Of a DNA stretch of 64,000 nucleotides, positions 49,851 through 58,746 are shown piece after piece (within the stretch, counting starts at the first letter, position 1; the number at the start of each line of letters is the position of its first letter). The position numbers and the translations under genes are program-made. The notes beneath the pieces were generated by a model, which saw only the letters and a list, made by a program, of their open reading frames with translations, searched no databases and was not told the origin of the DNA. The stretch comes from Sphingomonadales bacterium UBA2369 (GTDB lineage: Bacteria; Pseudomonadota; Alphaproteobacteria; Sphingomonadales; Sphingomonadaceae), in assembly GCA_002344055.1 (NCBI GenBank), contig DDTH01000013.1, positions 209,740 through 273,739 of the forward strand, given 5' to 3'.

Positions 49851-50804
49851 TCAAACACCCTGGATTGCCGCGCCGGCCGTTTCCCCCGCCGGCTGCACCG
49901 ATCCGCCCTCGACATCATCGCGCGATGGAAGGGCAAGATCGCGATGCTCGACCGTGGGCGAAAAACCCTCGTCGCGCAACCGGGACGCGACGCGTTGCGC
50001 GACGTGGACCGAGCGATGCCGTCCGCCGGTGCAGCCGAAGGCGACCGTCACATAGGATTTTCCCTCTGCGCGATAACGGGGCAGCAGGGTGATCAGCAAT
50101 TCCTCGATCCGGGCGATCGCATCGGCATAAGCCGGATCCGCCGCGACATGCCGCGCGACCGCCTCGTCCAGCCCGGTCAGCGGGCGCAAATCGGTCCGCC
50201 AGTGCGGATTCTGAAGGAAGCGCATGTCGAAGACCAGGTCGGCGTTGCGCGGCAGCCCACGCGCGAAGCCGAACGACTGGATGCTGAGCGTCGGCGAATC
50301 CTCTCCCTCGCCGAAGCGCATGCGGATCTGCTGGCGCAGCGCATTGGCGTCCGTGTCGGTGGTGTCGATGACATGATCGGCCCAGCGCCGCAGCGGGGCC
50401 ATCATCTCCCGCTCGGCGGCGATGCCGTCTATGGCGGGGCGGTCCGTGGCCAGCGGGTGGCGGCGGCGCGTCTCGGAATAGCGGCGCTGCAGCTCGGACC
50501 CCGAACAATCGAGGAAAACCGTCTCGATCGGATAGCCCCGGTCCCTGGCCAGGCTCTCGATCTGACCGACAATCTCCTGCGCATCGAAGCCGCGGGTGCG
50601 GCTGTCGAGGCCGATGGCGAGCGGCCGATCGTCCGCGCTGCCGGCCGAGGGCGGCGTCGCGAGCAGGCGGTTAAGCAGGGAAAGCGGCAGATTCTCGACA
50701 ACCTCCCAGCCGAGATCCTCCAGCGTGTTCAGCACCGTCGACTTTCCCGCTCCGGACAGGCCGGTGACAAGCAAAAGGCGCTTCGGTTCGGCTAGGATCG
50801 GCAA
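49851..50804 (-). CDS. rapZ: RapZ-family nucleotide-binding protein
   Basis: A 317-residue ATP/GTP-binding protein with Walker A GLSGAGKSTVLNTLEDLGWE and the conserved SFGFARGLPRNADLVFDMRF, then FGCTGGRHRSVHVAQRVA. In E. coli RapZ directs RNase E to a small RNA of amino-sugar synthesis; in alphaproteobacteria the role is less defined. The start is a TTG at 50804, overlapping hprK by 13 bases; no ATG or GTG is available before the P-loop. Confidence 0.94.
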   Translation of the reverse strand: MPILAEPKRLLLVTGLSGAGKSTVLNTLEDLGWEVVENLPLSLLNRLLATPPSAGSADDRPLAIGLDSRTRGFDAQEIVGQIESLARDRGYPIETVFLDCSGSELQRRYSETRRRHPLATDRPAIDGIAAEREMMAPLRRWADHVIDTTDTDANALRQQIRMRFGEGEDSPTLSIQSFGFARGLPRNADLVFDMRFLQNPHWRTDLRPLTGLDEAVARHVAADPAYADAIARIEELLITLLPRYRAEGKSYVTVAFGCTGGRHRSVHVAQRVASRLRDEGFSPTVEHRDLALPSRDDVEGGSVQPAGETAGAAIQGV

Positions 50805-51229
50805 GACGATGTCAGTCCGTGCAAGGCGAGCGCGGCTTCTACCTTGATCGGCGCGGAAGGCTCAAGGCCGTTGAGCGCCACGACCGGAATGGATTGTCCC
50901 AGCCAGATGCGCGTCGCCGGCTCCGGCATACGCTCCGGCGGCTGGCCAAGCTCGACCGCCAGCGCGATCGGCGCTTCGGCGCGGAACGGCCGTTCGACGA
51001 TGCCGACCCCGCGCAGTTCGATCTGGCCGGCAATGGTGCTGGGCGCCGAGCCGGTCAGCAGGCTGTCCGCGACCGCCAGCCGGGTATAATCGTCGCTGAC
51101 CAGCATCGCGCCGCGATCGATCAGGCGGATGGCCAGGTCGGATTTGCCTGAACCGGAGGGGCCGCACAGCAAGATTCCGCGATCGCCAATGGCAATGCAA
51201 GTCGCGTGAATGGTCTCGCTTTCGCTCAC
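50792..51229 (-). CDS. hprK: HPr kinase/phosphorylase (short form)
   Basis: A 145-residue protein consisting of only the C-terminal catalytic domain, as usual in alphaproteobacteria. The P-loop is CGPSGSGKSDLAIRLIDRG, with the signature LVSDDYTRLAV and LRGVGIVERPF. It phosphorylates or dephosphorylates the serine of HPr. The GTG start at 51229 overlaps the chvG stop (GTGA). Confidence 0.95.
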   Translation of the reverse strand: MSESETIHATCIAIGDRGILLCGPSGSGKSDLAIRLIDRGAMLVSDDYTRLAVADSLLTGSAPSTIAGQIELRGVGIVERPFRAEAPIALAVELGQPPERMPEPATRIWLGQSIPVVALNGLEPSAPIKVEAALALHGLTSSCRS

Positions 51230-52773
51230 GCCTGGACCAGGGGAATGCGCGCCTCGAACCACGCCCCGGCCTTCCCGTCGGGCCGGTCGCCGACGCTGAT
51301 GCTGCCGCCATGCCCCTCCGCAATGGCGCGGGCGATGGCGAGGCCGAGGCCGGAATGGCGCCCGAACTCCTCGTCGGGACGGTCGCTGTGGAAACGGTTG
51401 AAGATCGCCACCCGCATGTGCTCGGGCACGCCGGGACCCTCGTCCTCGACGGTCACCACCGCCTCCCGTTCCTCACGCACCGCGCGCACGCGAACCGCAC
51501 TGCCGGACGCCGAAAAGGAAATGGCATTGTCGACGAGATTGCCGATCATCCGCGCCAGCCGCGATTCCTCTCCGGCCGCGATCACGGCCTCGCGGGGTGG
51601 AGCATAGTCGATCCGTACCTCGTCTGCGCTTTGCCCCTGCCAGGCGGGGACCATGCTGGCGATCAGGCTTCCTATGTTCACCGGCTCAAAGCGGGCGCGC
51701 GACAGCTCGGCATCGACCCGCGACGTCTCGGCGATCTCGACCACCAGCCGGTCGAGCCGGTTGACGTCATGGCGGACGATATCGAGCAACTGCTTCTGCG
51801 TTTCCGGGTCCTTGGTCCGTTCCAGGCTGTCGACCGCGGAACGGAGCGAGGCGAGGGGGTTCTTCAACTCGTGCGTGACATCGGCCGCGAAAGCCTCCGT
51901 CGCGTCGATCCGGCCCCGAAGGGAATGGGTCATGTCGTGCAAGGCGCGGGCCAGCAGGCCGATCTCGTCGCGGCGGCCGGGCAGGCGGGGCACGTCGACC
52001 TCGCGCGAGCGTCCGAGCCGAACGCGATGCGCTGCCATCGCCAGGCGCCGGAGCGGTCGCGCGATGGTGCGCGCCAGATAGCGCGAGACCAGCACAGAGA
52101 GGATCAGGGTAACGAGGAAGATGATCGCCAGGGTCAGCCGCTCGGAGCGCACCACTCGCCGGATCTCGCGCGCATTGACGGTAAGCAGCAGGACGTCGTT
52201 GCTGCCCTCAATGCGCGCTGCGGCGGAAACGAATGGCGTGCCTTCCGGCGCGCGGCGAAGCTCCGTGACCGTCCGGCCCTCGGCGAGCGCGCTCTGCGCT
52301 TCGGGCCATGCCGGCAGCTGATCCTCCGCCGTCACATCGAGTGGCGGCGGCTGCGAGCGCCCGACGATCGTGTCGAAGATATTGTCGATCACGAGGCCGA
52401 CCTGACGCAGGAACGGCTCTTCCTCAGGGTCGCGCATCTCGTAGGTCGGGGCGGCGCCGTCCCAGCTGTCGGCGATGCGTGTGCCGTCCGCGCGGTAGAT
52501 GCGAAGCCTGGCGCCGGCGTCCTTGCCCATGGCGAGGAGCAGCGCGTTGCGGCGCTCCGCCGGCGCGGCCGCAACCGCGCGGGCGATCATCGTCGCTTCG
52601 GTTCCGGCCTGGGCGACCTGCGCCTGGGTGAGGCGGCTGCGGAAACCGTCGAGATAGAAAATGAGCCCGGCGAGGATCAGCAGGGCGAAGATGTTGACCG
52701 CGAGGATGCGGTGCCGGATCGCGACCCGGCGGGTCCAGCCCAGCGAGAAATCGCGCTCGTCACTCTTCGCCAA
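51226..52773 (-). CDS. chvG: Sensor histidine kinase ChvG
   Basis: Membrane sensor kinase of the ChvG/ExoS type, 515 residues. It has two membrane segments (about residues 20 to 40 and 220 to 243), a periplasmic domain between them, a HAMP region, the phosphorylated histidine in AADVTHELKNPLASLRSAVD, and the ATPase motifs MIGNLVDNAISF, VEDEGPGVP and GLGLAIARAIAEGHGG. The likely start is a TTG at 52773 that overlaps chvI by 14 bases; the first in-frame ATG after it lies beyond the first membrane segment. ChvGI typically responds to acidity and envelope stress. Confidence 0.93.
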   Translation of the reverse strand: MAKSDERDFSLGWTRRVAIRHRILAVNIFALLILAGLIFYLDGFRSRLTQAQVAQAGTEATMIARAVAAAPAERRNALLLAMGKDAGARLRIYRADGTRIADSWDGAAPTYEMRDPEEEPFLRQVGLVIDNIFDTIVGRSQPPPLDVTAEDQLPAWPEAQSALAEGRTVTELRRAPEGTPFVSAAARIEGSNDVLLLTVNAREIRRVVRSERLTLAIIFLVTLILSVLVSRYLARTIARPLRRLAMAAHRVRLGRSREVDVPRLPGRRDEIGLLARALHDMTHSLRGRIDATEAFAADVTHELKNPLASLRSAVDSLERTKDPETQKQLLDIVRHDVNRLDRLVVEIAETSRVDAELSRARFEPVNIGSLIASMVPAWQGQSADEVRIDYAPPREAVIAAGEESRLARMIGNLVDNAISFSASGSAVRVRAVREEREAVVTVEDEGPGVPEHMRVAIFNRFHSDRPDEEFGRHSGLGLAIARAIAEGHGGSISVGDRPDGKAGAWFEARIPLVQA

Positions 52774-53467
52774 AGCGATATCCGATGCCGTAGAGCGTCT
52801 CGATACCCTTGAACTCGGCATCGGCCACGCGGAACTTGCGGCGCATGCGTTTGATGTGGCTGTCGATCGTCCGGTCGTCGACATAGATGTCGTCCGAATA
52901 AGCGACATCCATCAGCTGGTTGCGATTCTTCACCATGCCCGGGCGCTGCGCCAGCGCCTCCAGGATCATGAACTCGGTCACGGTCAGCGCCACTTCCTTG
53001 CCGTCCCAGCGCACGCGGTGGCGGGCCGGGTCCATCGACAGGCGACCGCGAATGATCTCCTCCGCCTCACCCGCCGCCTCCTCGCCGACCGGCACCGCGC
53101 GCATCTCCGCTCGCCGCAGCACGGCCCGGATGCGGGCGATCAGCAGTCGCTGGGAAAACGGCTTGGCGATATAATCGTCGGCGCCCATCGCCAGGCCGAG
53201 CGCTTCGTCCAGCTCGTCGTCCTTGGAGGTGAGGAAGATGACCGGGATGGCGCTGCGTTCGCGCAGGCGGCGGAGCAATTCCATGCCGTCCATGCGCGGC
53301 ATTTTCACGTCGAGCACGGCCAGATCGGCGGGATTTTCGGTCAACGCCTTCAGCGCCGTTTCGCCGTCCGTATAGACGCGGGTCGCGAAACCCTCGGACT
53401 GCAGAGCCACCGACAGCGACGTCAGGATGTTGCGGTCATCGTCAACCAGCGCAATCGTGATCGCCAT
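52760..53467 (-). CDS. chvI: Response regulator ChvI
   Basis: OmpR-type regulator, 235 residues. The receiver domain has VDDDRNI, the phosphorylated aspartate in LAVLDVKMPRMDGMELL, and the lysine in GADDYIAKPF. The winged-helix domain ends with DDIYVDDRTIDSHIKRMRRK and GIGYRF. It is the first gene of the leftward chain chvI, chvG, hprK, rapZ, EIIA, HPr and is divergent from pckA, an arrangement conserved in alphaproteobacteria. Confidence 0.96.
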   Translation of the reverse strand: MAITIALVDDDRNILTSLSVALQSEGFATRVYTDGETALKALTENPADLAVLDVKMPRMDGMELLRRLRERSAIPVIFLTSKDDELDEALGLAMGADDYIAKPFSQRLLIARIRAVLRRAEMRAVPVGEEAAGEAEEIIRGRLSMDPARHRVRWDGKEVALTVTEFMILEALAQRPGMVKNRNQLMDVAYSDDIYVDDRTIDSHIKRMRRKFRVADAEFKGIETLYGIGYRFGEE

Positions 53468-53534
53468 TCGCGCGCTCTTTACCCTCTTCTTGGAGGGCGG
53501 GATGTAGCCAAGCGGCGGGTTTTGCGCTACTCCT

Positions 53535-53562
53535 TTGACCGCGCTGGATCGCTGCCTATATG
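53535..53562 (+). promoter_or_regulatory. Possible promoter for pckA
   Basis: TTGACC (53535-53540) and TATATG (53557-53562) are separated by 16 bases, about 60 bases before the pckA start. This resembles a housekeeping promoter, but alphaproteobacterial promoters are poorly defined by sequence. ChvI could bind the divergent region; no binding site was recognised. Confidence 0.4.
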
Positions 53563-53625
53563 CGGCCGCGTTATCGGGGCGCGGGCGGCAACGCTTCGCG
53601 CCTCCTCATCTTTTGGAGAATGATT

Positions 53626-55266
53626 GTGGTGGCGACTCGCGAGCCGGCCTCCGGCCTTACCGATCAGGGCATCTCGACCGGGGCGAAGCTCAACTGGAAT
53701 CTGGGCACCGCCCAGCTGGTCGAGCAGGCCGTGACCCGCGGCGAAGGCATTCTGGCCAAGGACGGCCCGCTGGTGGTCAAGACCGGCAAGCATACCGGCC
53801 GCTCCGCCAAGGACAAATATATCGTCCGCGATGCCACGACCGAGGGCAATGTCTGGTGGGACAATAATGCCTCCATGTCGCCCGATCATTTCGCCGCGCT
53901 GAAGGCCGATTTCCTGGCCGCCGTCGCCGAAAAGCCGGAATTGTTCGTCGCCGACCTTTACGGTGGCTCGCAGCCCGAGCATCGCGTGAGGGTGCGCGTG
54001 GTGAACGAATTGGCTTGGCACAATCTGTTCATCCGCACCCTGCTGGTCCGGCCCGAGGCGAGCGAGCTGGCTGGCTTCGCGCCCGAATATACGATCATCG
54101 ATCTGCCCAGCTTCCGCGCCGATCCGGCCCGTCACGGCTGCCGCAGCGAAACGGTGATCGCGGTGAACTTCACCGAAAAGCTGATCCTGATCGGCGGCAC
54201 GATGTATGCGGGCGAGATGAAGAAGTCGGTCTTCGGCCTGCTCAACTATCTGCTCCCGGCCGACGGCATCATGCCGATGCATTGCTCGGCCAATATCGGC
54301 CCGAACGGCGACACCGCTGTCTTCTTCGGCCTGTCGGGCACCGGCAAGACGACGCTGAGCGCCGACGCCAGCCGCACCCTGATCGGCGATGACGAGCATG
54401 GCTGGTCGGATACGGCGGTCTTCAATTTCGAGGGCGGCTGCTACGCCAAGATGATCCGTTTGTCGGCGGACAGCGAGCCGGAAATCTACGCGACCACTAA
54501 GCGCTTCGGCACGGTGCTCGAGAATGTCGTGATCGATCCTGTCACGCGCGAGCTCGACCTGGACGACGCCACGCTCGCGGAGAATAGCCGCGGCGCTTAC
54601 CCGATCGAGTTCATCCCCAATTCGAGCGAGAAGAACCTCGGCCCGGTGCCGAAGAACATCATCTTTCTCACCGCCGACGCCTTCGGCGTGATGCCGCCGA
54701 TCGCGCGGCTGACGCCCGATCAGGCGATGTACCACTTCCTCAGCGGCTACACCGCCAAGGTCGCGGGCACGGAGATCGGCGTGACCGAGCCGGAAGCGAC
54801 CTTCTCGACCTGCTTCGGCGCCGCGTTCATGCCGCGCCACCCGTCGGTCTACGGCAACCTCCTCAAGGAACGGATCGCCAAAGGCAATGTAACCTGCTGG
54901 CTGGTCAATACCGGCTGGACCGGCGGCAAATATGGCGTCGGCAGCCGCATGCCGATCAAGGCGACCCGCGCGCTGCTGAACGCCGCGCTCGATGGCAGCC
55001 TGAACAATGCTGAATTCGTGAAGGACCCTTATTTCGGCTTCGAAGTGCCGCAGGCGGTGGCGGGGGTCGACAGCGGCATCCTGAACCCGCGCGACACGTG
55101 GGCCGACAAGGGCGACTATGACGCGACCGCCGAGAAACTGGTCGGGCTGTTCAACGACAATTTCGCCAAGTTCCTTGCGCATGTTGATCAGAGCGTCCGC
55201 GATTCCGCGCCGGCGGCCAGCCAACAAGTGGAAGCCGAAAACCGGCCGGTGATGCCGGCCGCCTGA
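53626..55266 (+). CDS. pckA: Phosphoenolpyruvate carboxykinase (ATP)
   Basis: Gluconeogenic enzyme that converts oxaloacetate and ATP into phosphoenolpyruvate and CO2, about 546 residues. Motifs are KTGKHTGRSAKDKYIVRD, the P-loop GLSGTGKTTLSADASRTLIG, GDDEHGWSDTAVFNFEGGCY and TGWTGGKYGVGSRMPIKATR. A GTG at 53626 lies seven bases from GGAG. The ATG two codons earlier would leave a one-base spacer, and a GTG at 53629 is also possible. It is divergent from chvI. Confidence 0.96.
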   Translation: MVATREPASGLTDQGISTGAKLNWNLGTAQLVEQAVTRGEGILAKDGPLVVKTGKHTGRSAKDKYIVRDATTEGNVWWDNNASMSPDHFAALKADFLAAVAEKPELFVADLYGGSQPEHRVRVRVVNELAWHNLFIRTLLVRPEASELAGFAPEYTIIDLPSFRADPARHGCRSETVIAVNFTEKLILIGGTMYAGEMKKSVFGLLNYLLPADGIMPMHCSANIGPNGDTAVFFGLSGTGKTTLSADASRTLIGDDEHGWSDTAVFNFEGGCYAKMIRLSADSEPEIYATTKRFGTVLENVVIDPVTRELDLDDATLAENSRGAYPIEFIPNSSEKNLGPVPKNIIFLTADAFGVMPPIARLTPDQAMYHFLSGYTAKVAGTEIGVTEPEATFSTCFGAAFMPRHPSVYGNLLKERIAKGNVTCWLVNTGWTGGKYGVGSRMPIKATRALLNAALDGSLNNAEFVKDPYFGFEVPQAVAGVDSGILNPRDTWADKGDYDATAEKLVGLFNDNFAKFLAHVDQSVRDSAPAASQQVEAENRPVMPAA

Positions 55267-55288
55267 CGCCGGCCATTTGCCCGAAACA

Positions 55289-55321
55289 GGGGCGTGCCGG
55301 GCGGTCGGCGCGCCCCTTTTT
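55289..55321 (+). terminator. Rho-independent terminator after pckA
   Basis: GGGGCGTGCC (55289-55298) pairs with GGCGCGCCCC (55307-55316) around an eight-base loop and is followed directly by five T residues. Confidence 0.85.
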
Positions 55322-55335
55322 CTATGCCTGAAAGA

Positions 55336-55779
55336 ATGTCGACCATGACCGATCATCCCACCCGCCTGTTCGACAGTGACGCGGCCGTGCGCCATGTCGG
55401 CGAGGGCCTGCTTGCTCGGACCCTGCCGCGCGCGGAATGGACGCATGAAGCGCATCTGGTCGCCTGCGCCTGGATCATACTCGAACGGCCCGACATCGTG
55501 CCGGAGCGCGACCTGCCGGAGATCATCCGCCGCTACAATGAGAGCGTCGGCGGCGTGAACAGTGACAGCGAAGGCTATCACGAAACGATCACGCAATTGT
55601 CCATTCGCGCCGTCCGCGCGGCGCTGGCGCGGAGCGAAGGGCAGGGATTGTGCGAACGGGTCAATGCGCTGCTGCAGGCGGAGGAGGGGCGGCGCGAATG
55701 GCCGCTGCGCTTTTATTCGCGGGACAGGCTGTTCTCGCGTGAGGCGCGGCTGGGATGGGTGGAGCCGGACCTGGTCTGA
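55336..55779 (+). CDS. Conserved hypothetical protein
   Basis: A 147-residue soluble, mostly helical protein: GEGLLARTLPRAEWTHEAHL, IIRRYNESVGGVNSDSEGYH and RFYSRDRLFSREARLGWVEP are the most distinctive parts. Histidines in THEAH and the NSDSEGYHET block are placed like a possible metal site, but no function is established. Start codons at 55324, 55336 and 55345 are all possible, and none has a strong ribosome site. It follows the pckA terminator immediately. Confidence 0.75.
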   Translation: MSTMTDHPTRLFDSDAAVRHVGEGLLARTLPRAEWTHEAHLVACAWIILERPDIVPERDLPEIIRRYNESVGGVNSDSEGYHETITQLSIRAVRAALARSEGQGLCERVNALLQAEEGRREWPLRFYSRDRLFSREARLGWVEPDLV

Positions 55780-55805
55780 GCTGCCGCCGGGCAAGCCGAA
55801 GGCAA

Positions 55806-55832
55806 GGGTTTCATGCCAAGGCGCCAGGCAGC
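55806..55832. repeat. Single arm of the intergenic repeat family
   Basis: GGGTTTCATGCCAAGGCGCC and the following bases match the left arm of the inverted repeat at 58747 at 20 of the first 21 positions, but no facing arm is present. It lies between two small hypothetical genes. Confidence 0.5.
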
Positions 55833-55900
55833 AAAGGTCGCGGCTTGAATGTCAGCCGTATTATTCCTATAACACACCTGCCCGAAATGAGGAGGTTGGC

Positions 55901-56047
55901 ATGCTCGACAATCCCGTGGCCAAACGTACCGCGATCGCGGCCGGCATCGGCGCCCTGATCGCGATCCCGGTCCCGTTCGTGGGTCCGGTATTCGGCGCCC
56001 TGGCCGGCGCCGCCTACGGCTTCGCGAGGGCGGGTCGGCGGGGGTAG
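55901..56047 (+). CDS. 48-residue glycine-rich membrane peptide
   Basis: A short gene with a near-perfect ribosome site (GAGGAGG, seven bases before the ATG). The product MLDNPVAKRTAIAAGIGALI continues with AIPVPFVGPVFGALAGAAYG and a basic end, a single or hairpin membrane segment with small-residue spacing. It is likely an inner-membrane peptide; such sequences occur in toxin, bacteriocin-like and stress peptides, but no specific identity can be given. Confidence 0.68.
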   Translation: MLDNPVAKRTAIAAGIGALIAIPVPFVGPVFGALAGAAYGFARAGRRG

Positions 56048-56126
56048 CTCCTATTTGAAGTCAGCAAGGTCGGATAGACGGAGCGCCAGCTTAGAATCGG
56101 CGACAGCGAGTCTATTAGACCGGACT

Positions 56127-57161
56127 TTAGGTAACGGGTGCAACCGAGGCCCCAGCCCATTCCCGAATTGTCATATTGTGAAACTCAACGGGCCAGCCGA
56201 CCATTTCCTCGATCCGCTTGCCGATAGCTGGATCGCGATCCACCACGGTTACCTCCGCACGCCCGGTGGGCGATTCACGCCTACCGTCCGACGTTAGCCG
56301 CCCGTGCTCTTGGTTATGGAAACCGCATCGCAGAATAAAACGAGCGTGAAAGTCTGCCTCCGCGAGGGAATAGCCGAGGAAACGGACATGCGATGCCGAG
56401 CTCAAAATCGAGACGGCTTCGCGCCACAGGTTCTGGAATACGGGACCGTCAAATTGCTTGTTGAACACAGGCGGGACAATCAAAGGCATGTAGGTCCGTT
56501 TGCTGGATGCGGGTGCCCGGTATGGTTTAAAGGCGTAGACCGCGTCAGCCCCAGAGCCATGCAGAATCAGCTTCTTGCTGTCGTGCAGGTGTTTCCCTGT
56601 AGAAACTTCGTACCAGTTGAGCGATCCGTGCGGCTTTATCAAACGGGGGCCATCGCGCGCATGTGTCAGCCCGTAGGCGGCTGGTGAAAGAGAGTCCCCG
56701 AATAGAAGTTCATCCAGCACAAGGTCCCAATTAAAGGAAATAACCTGGGCTCGCTCCCGCCGCATCTTATCAACGAGGCCGGTCAGCCACGCCGGGGTGG
56801 TGTCCAGCGCCTTGCGTTGAAGTTCATGAAACCACTTGGCGAGTGAAAGCAAGAGTTTCTGGCGGCGTTCTGTGAGTTCGTCGATGGTGAATCGGCCGGT
56901 CGCCGGCCGGCTTGATTCGAAGAGTTCTTCGTTTGCGCGCATCTCAGAAAGCAGGCGTTCAACATTGACAAACGTGTGTGGGAGGGACGGGTTAAAAGAA
57001 GGGTGGTGAAAGCGGACAATTTCCGCGATCTCGTCGGCGATCCCCTCCACGTCGAAGCGCGGCCACATTTCCTGCAGCAGGCTACTAATTGTTGGAAAGC
57101 CAAGGCCAGCCGAGAAACCAGCGCCAACTACATAGATGATTTGGCTTTTGTCGGAAGGCAT
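56127..57161 (-). CDS. Stand-alone SIR2-like NAD-binding protein
   Basis: A 344-residue protein with the NAD-binding signature VVGAGFSAGLGFPT (residues 11 to 24), SFNWD with Asn144 and Asp146, the catalytic-type histidine in IKPHGSLNW (His178) and the late Rossmann block RFLGYSLAEADFHARFIL. It lacks the zinc-binding cysteines of sirtuin deacetylases. SIR2-like proteins of this layout are used in anti-phage defence to destroy NAD, but no partner gene is adjacent. The DNA looks less GC-rich than its neighbours, suggesting transfer. The ATG at 57161 places the NAD motif near the N-terminus; the open frame extends upstream to a TTG at 57245. Confidence 0.8.
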   Translation of the reverse strand: MPSDKSQIIYVVGAGFSAGLGFPTISSLLQEMWPRFDVEGIADEIAEIVRFHHPSFNPSLPHTFVNVERLLSEMRANEELFESSRPATGRFTIDELTERRQKLLLSLAKWFHELQRKALDTTPAWLTGLVDKMRRERAQVISFNWDLVLDELLFGDSLSPAAYGLTHARDGPRLIKPHGSLNWYEVSTGKHLHDSKKLILHGSGADAVYAFKPYRAPASSKRTYMPLIVPPVFNKQFDGPVFQNLWREAVSILSSASHVRFLGYSLAEADFHARFILRCGFHNQEHGRLTSDGRRESPTGRAEVTVVDRDPAIGKRIEEMVGWPVEFHNMTIREWAGASVAPVT

Positions 57162-57283
57162 AGGCAGGCGGGCCAATTCCCCAGTGAAGTTGCGGGGCAA
57201 TTCTGACTCGAACTCTTTCAATAAGAAAAGCGGACCCCGGATCAAGTCCGAGGTGACGGAGAGGGAATGCCCTGCGCCCCTTC

Positions 57284-58714
57284 CTAGAGCCGAGCGAACC
57301 TCGGCCCCCTCGCACCCCGCGCGAACAATTCGGTCATCGCCCAGACCATCGCGTCGGCGCGGTCGGGGCTGCCCGGGCCTTGATAGCCCGCCCAGGTAAG
57401 GGCGCAGAGCTGGTCTTCAAGCTCCGGGAAATGACCGGCAAGGCGGGCCTGGCCGGTTTCGAAGCGCAGCGCGACCGGCTCGGCGCGGACGGCCTTGCTC
57501 TTGACCGCCGGGACGAGGCGGATGGGCAGGTTCGCATCCACGCCGCGCAGCACGCTTTCGATCATCTCGCCGCCCTGATTGCTTTCCGCGACGATGAGGC
57601 TCGCGCCGTACAGGCTGGCGGCTTCGGCGACGCGGCGGGCCCAGGCTTCGGGCGACAGGCCGCCCCGTGTGAGATCTGCCAGAACGTGGGCAGTGCCGGC
57701 TTCGTCCATGCCGCAGACGACGATGCCGCAGGAATCGCCGTGGGTCGAAGCGGGGGGATCGAGGCCGATGACGATGCGGTTGAAGGGAAGAGCCGCCCCT
57801 GGGTCCTCCAGTAAGGGCTGGAGGGGAGCCATATCGTGAAAGGGGCCACGTTCCGACTCCCCTCCACGCCTTCGTGGAGGGGCTGGGAGTTGACCTTCCA
57901 ACCGCGCCTTTTCGAGCAATTCGCGGGTCCAAAGGGCGCCTTCGAAATCATCCAGCAGGAGGCCTCCCAGTTCCTGCCGGCCGAGGCGCGTGCCGCCGTA
58001 CATCGCATCGACGGCGTCGCGATAATCGGCGGGGAGGTGGGGATTGTCATGCGTTCGGCCGTGCGTCGCGGCGCAGCTCTCGAGGGCCAGTATCCGTTTT
58101 AGCAGCGGGACCGGTCGCGGCGTGGTGGTGACGATGGTGCGGGGCCGGTCGCCCAGCCGCAGCCCGAGCATCAGATTGTCCCACACGGCGTCGGCGCGCC
58201 CGGAGCCCGGGCGCCCGCCAAAGGGCCACTTGGCCAATTCGTCGCACCAGGCATGATGATGTTGCGGGCCGCGCAATTTGTCCGGTTTTTCGGCGGTGAA
58301 GGCATAAGCCTGCGCTCCCGAAGGAAAGAGCAGCAGGCCGCGGCTGGCGATCCAGCGCGGCGCCTCGTCGCAGCGGGCGAGCGCGAGCAGGCCGCTTTCG
58401 CCCTCCACCATCACCCGCGCCACTTCGTCCAGGCTGGCGCCGACGAGCGCGATGCGGGCGTCCGGCTCCGCCCTGGCCCGCGCCCAGACCCATTCGGCCC
58501 CGGCGCGGGTCTTGCCGAAACCGCGCCCGGCGACGATCGCCCAGACCCGCCAATCGCCGCCCGGCTCGATCTGCCCGCCATGGGCCTGCCACCACCATTC
58601 CTCCACCAGCGCACGCACGGCAGGCTCCGGCAGGGCGCGGAGGACGGCGCGGCGCTGCGCGGGGGGCAGGGCGCGCAGATCTTCGAGCGTGGCGAGCATG
58701 CGGGCGCGGTTCAT
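57284..58714 (-). CDS. Terminase large subunit of gene-transfer-agent type
   Basis: DNA-packaging ATPase and nuclease, 476 residues. Walker A is AIVAGRGFGKTRAGAEWVWA, Walker B is HAWCDELAKWPF, and the nuclease core begins with IGLDPPASTHGD and ends at DRADAMVWAMTEL. This form, starting with LRALPPAQRRAVLRAL, is typical of the gene transfer agent cluster and related prophages of alphaproteobacteria. The expected portal gene does not follow; instead the SIR2-like gene lies downstream. The P2-like prophage in the same window has its own, unrelated terminase. Confidence 0.92.
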   Translation of the reverse strand: MNRARMLATLEDLRALPPAQRRAVLRALPEPAVRALVEEWWWQAHGGQIEPGGDWRVWAIVAGRGFGKTRAGAEWVWARARAEPDARIALVGASLDEVARVMVEGESGLLALARCDEAPRWIASRGLLLFPSGAQAYAFTAEKPDKLRGPQHHHAWCDELAKWPFGGRPGSGRADAVWDNLMLGLRLGDRPRTIVTTTPRPVPLLKRILALESCAATHGRTHDNPHLPADYRDAVDAMYGGTRLGRQELGGLLLDDFEGALWTRELLEKARLEGQLPAPPRRRGGESERGPFHDMAPLQPLLEDPGAALPFNRIVIGLDPPASTHGDSCGIVVCGMDEAGTAHVLADLTRGGLSPEAWARRVAEAASLYGASLIVAESNQGGEMIESVLRGVDANLPIRLVPAVKSKAVRAEPVALRFETGQARLAGHFPELEDQLCALTWAGYQGPGSPDRADAMVWAMTELFARGARGPRFARL

Positions 58715-58746
58715 GGCGGTTCAGGCGGGGAGGAGAACGAAAGGGT

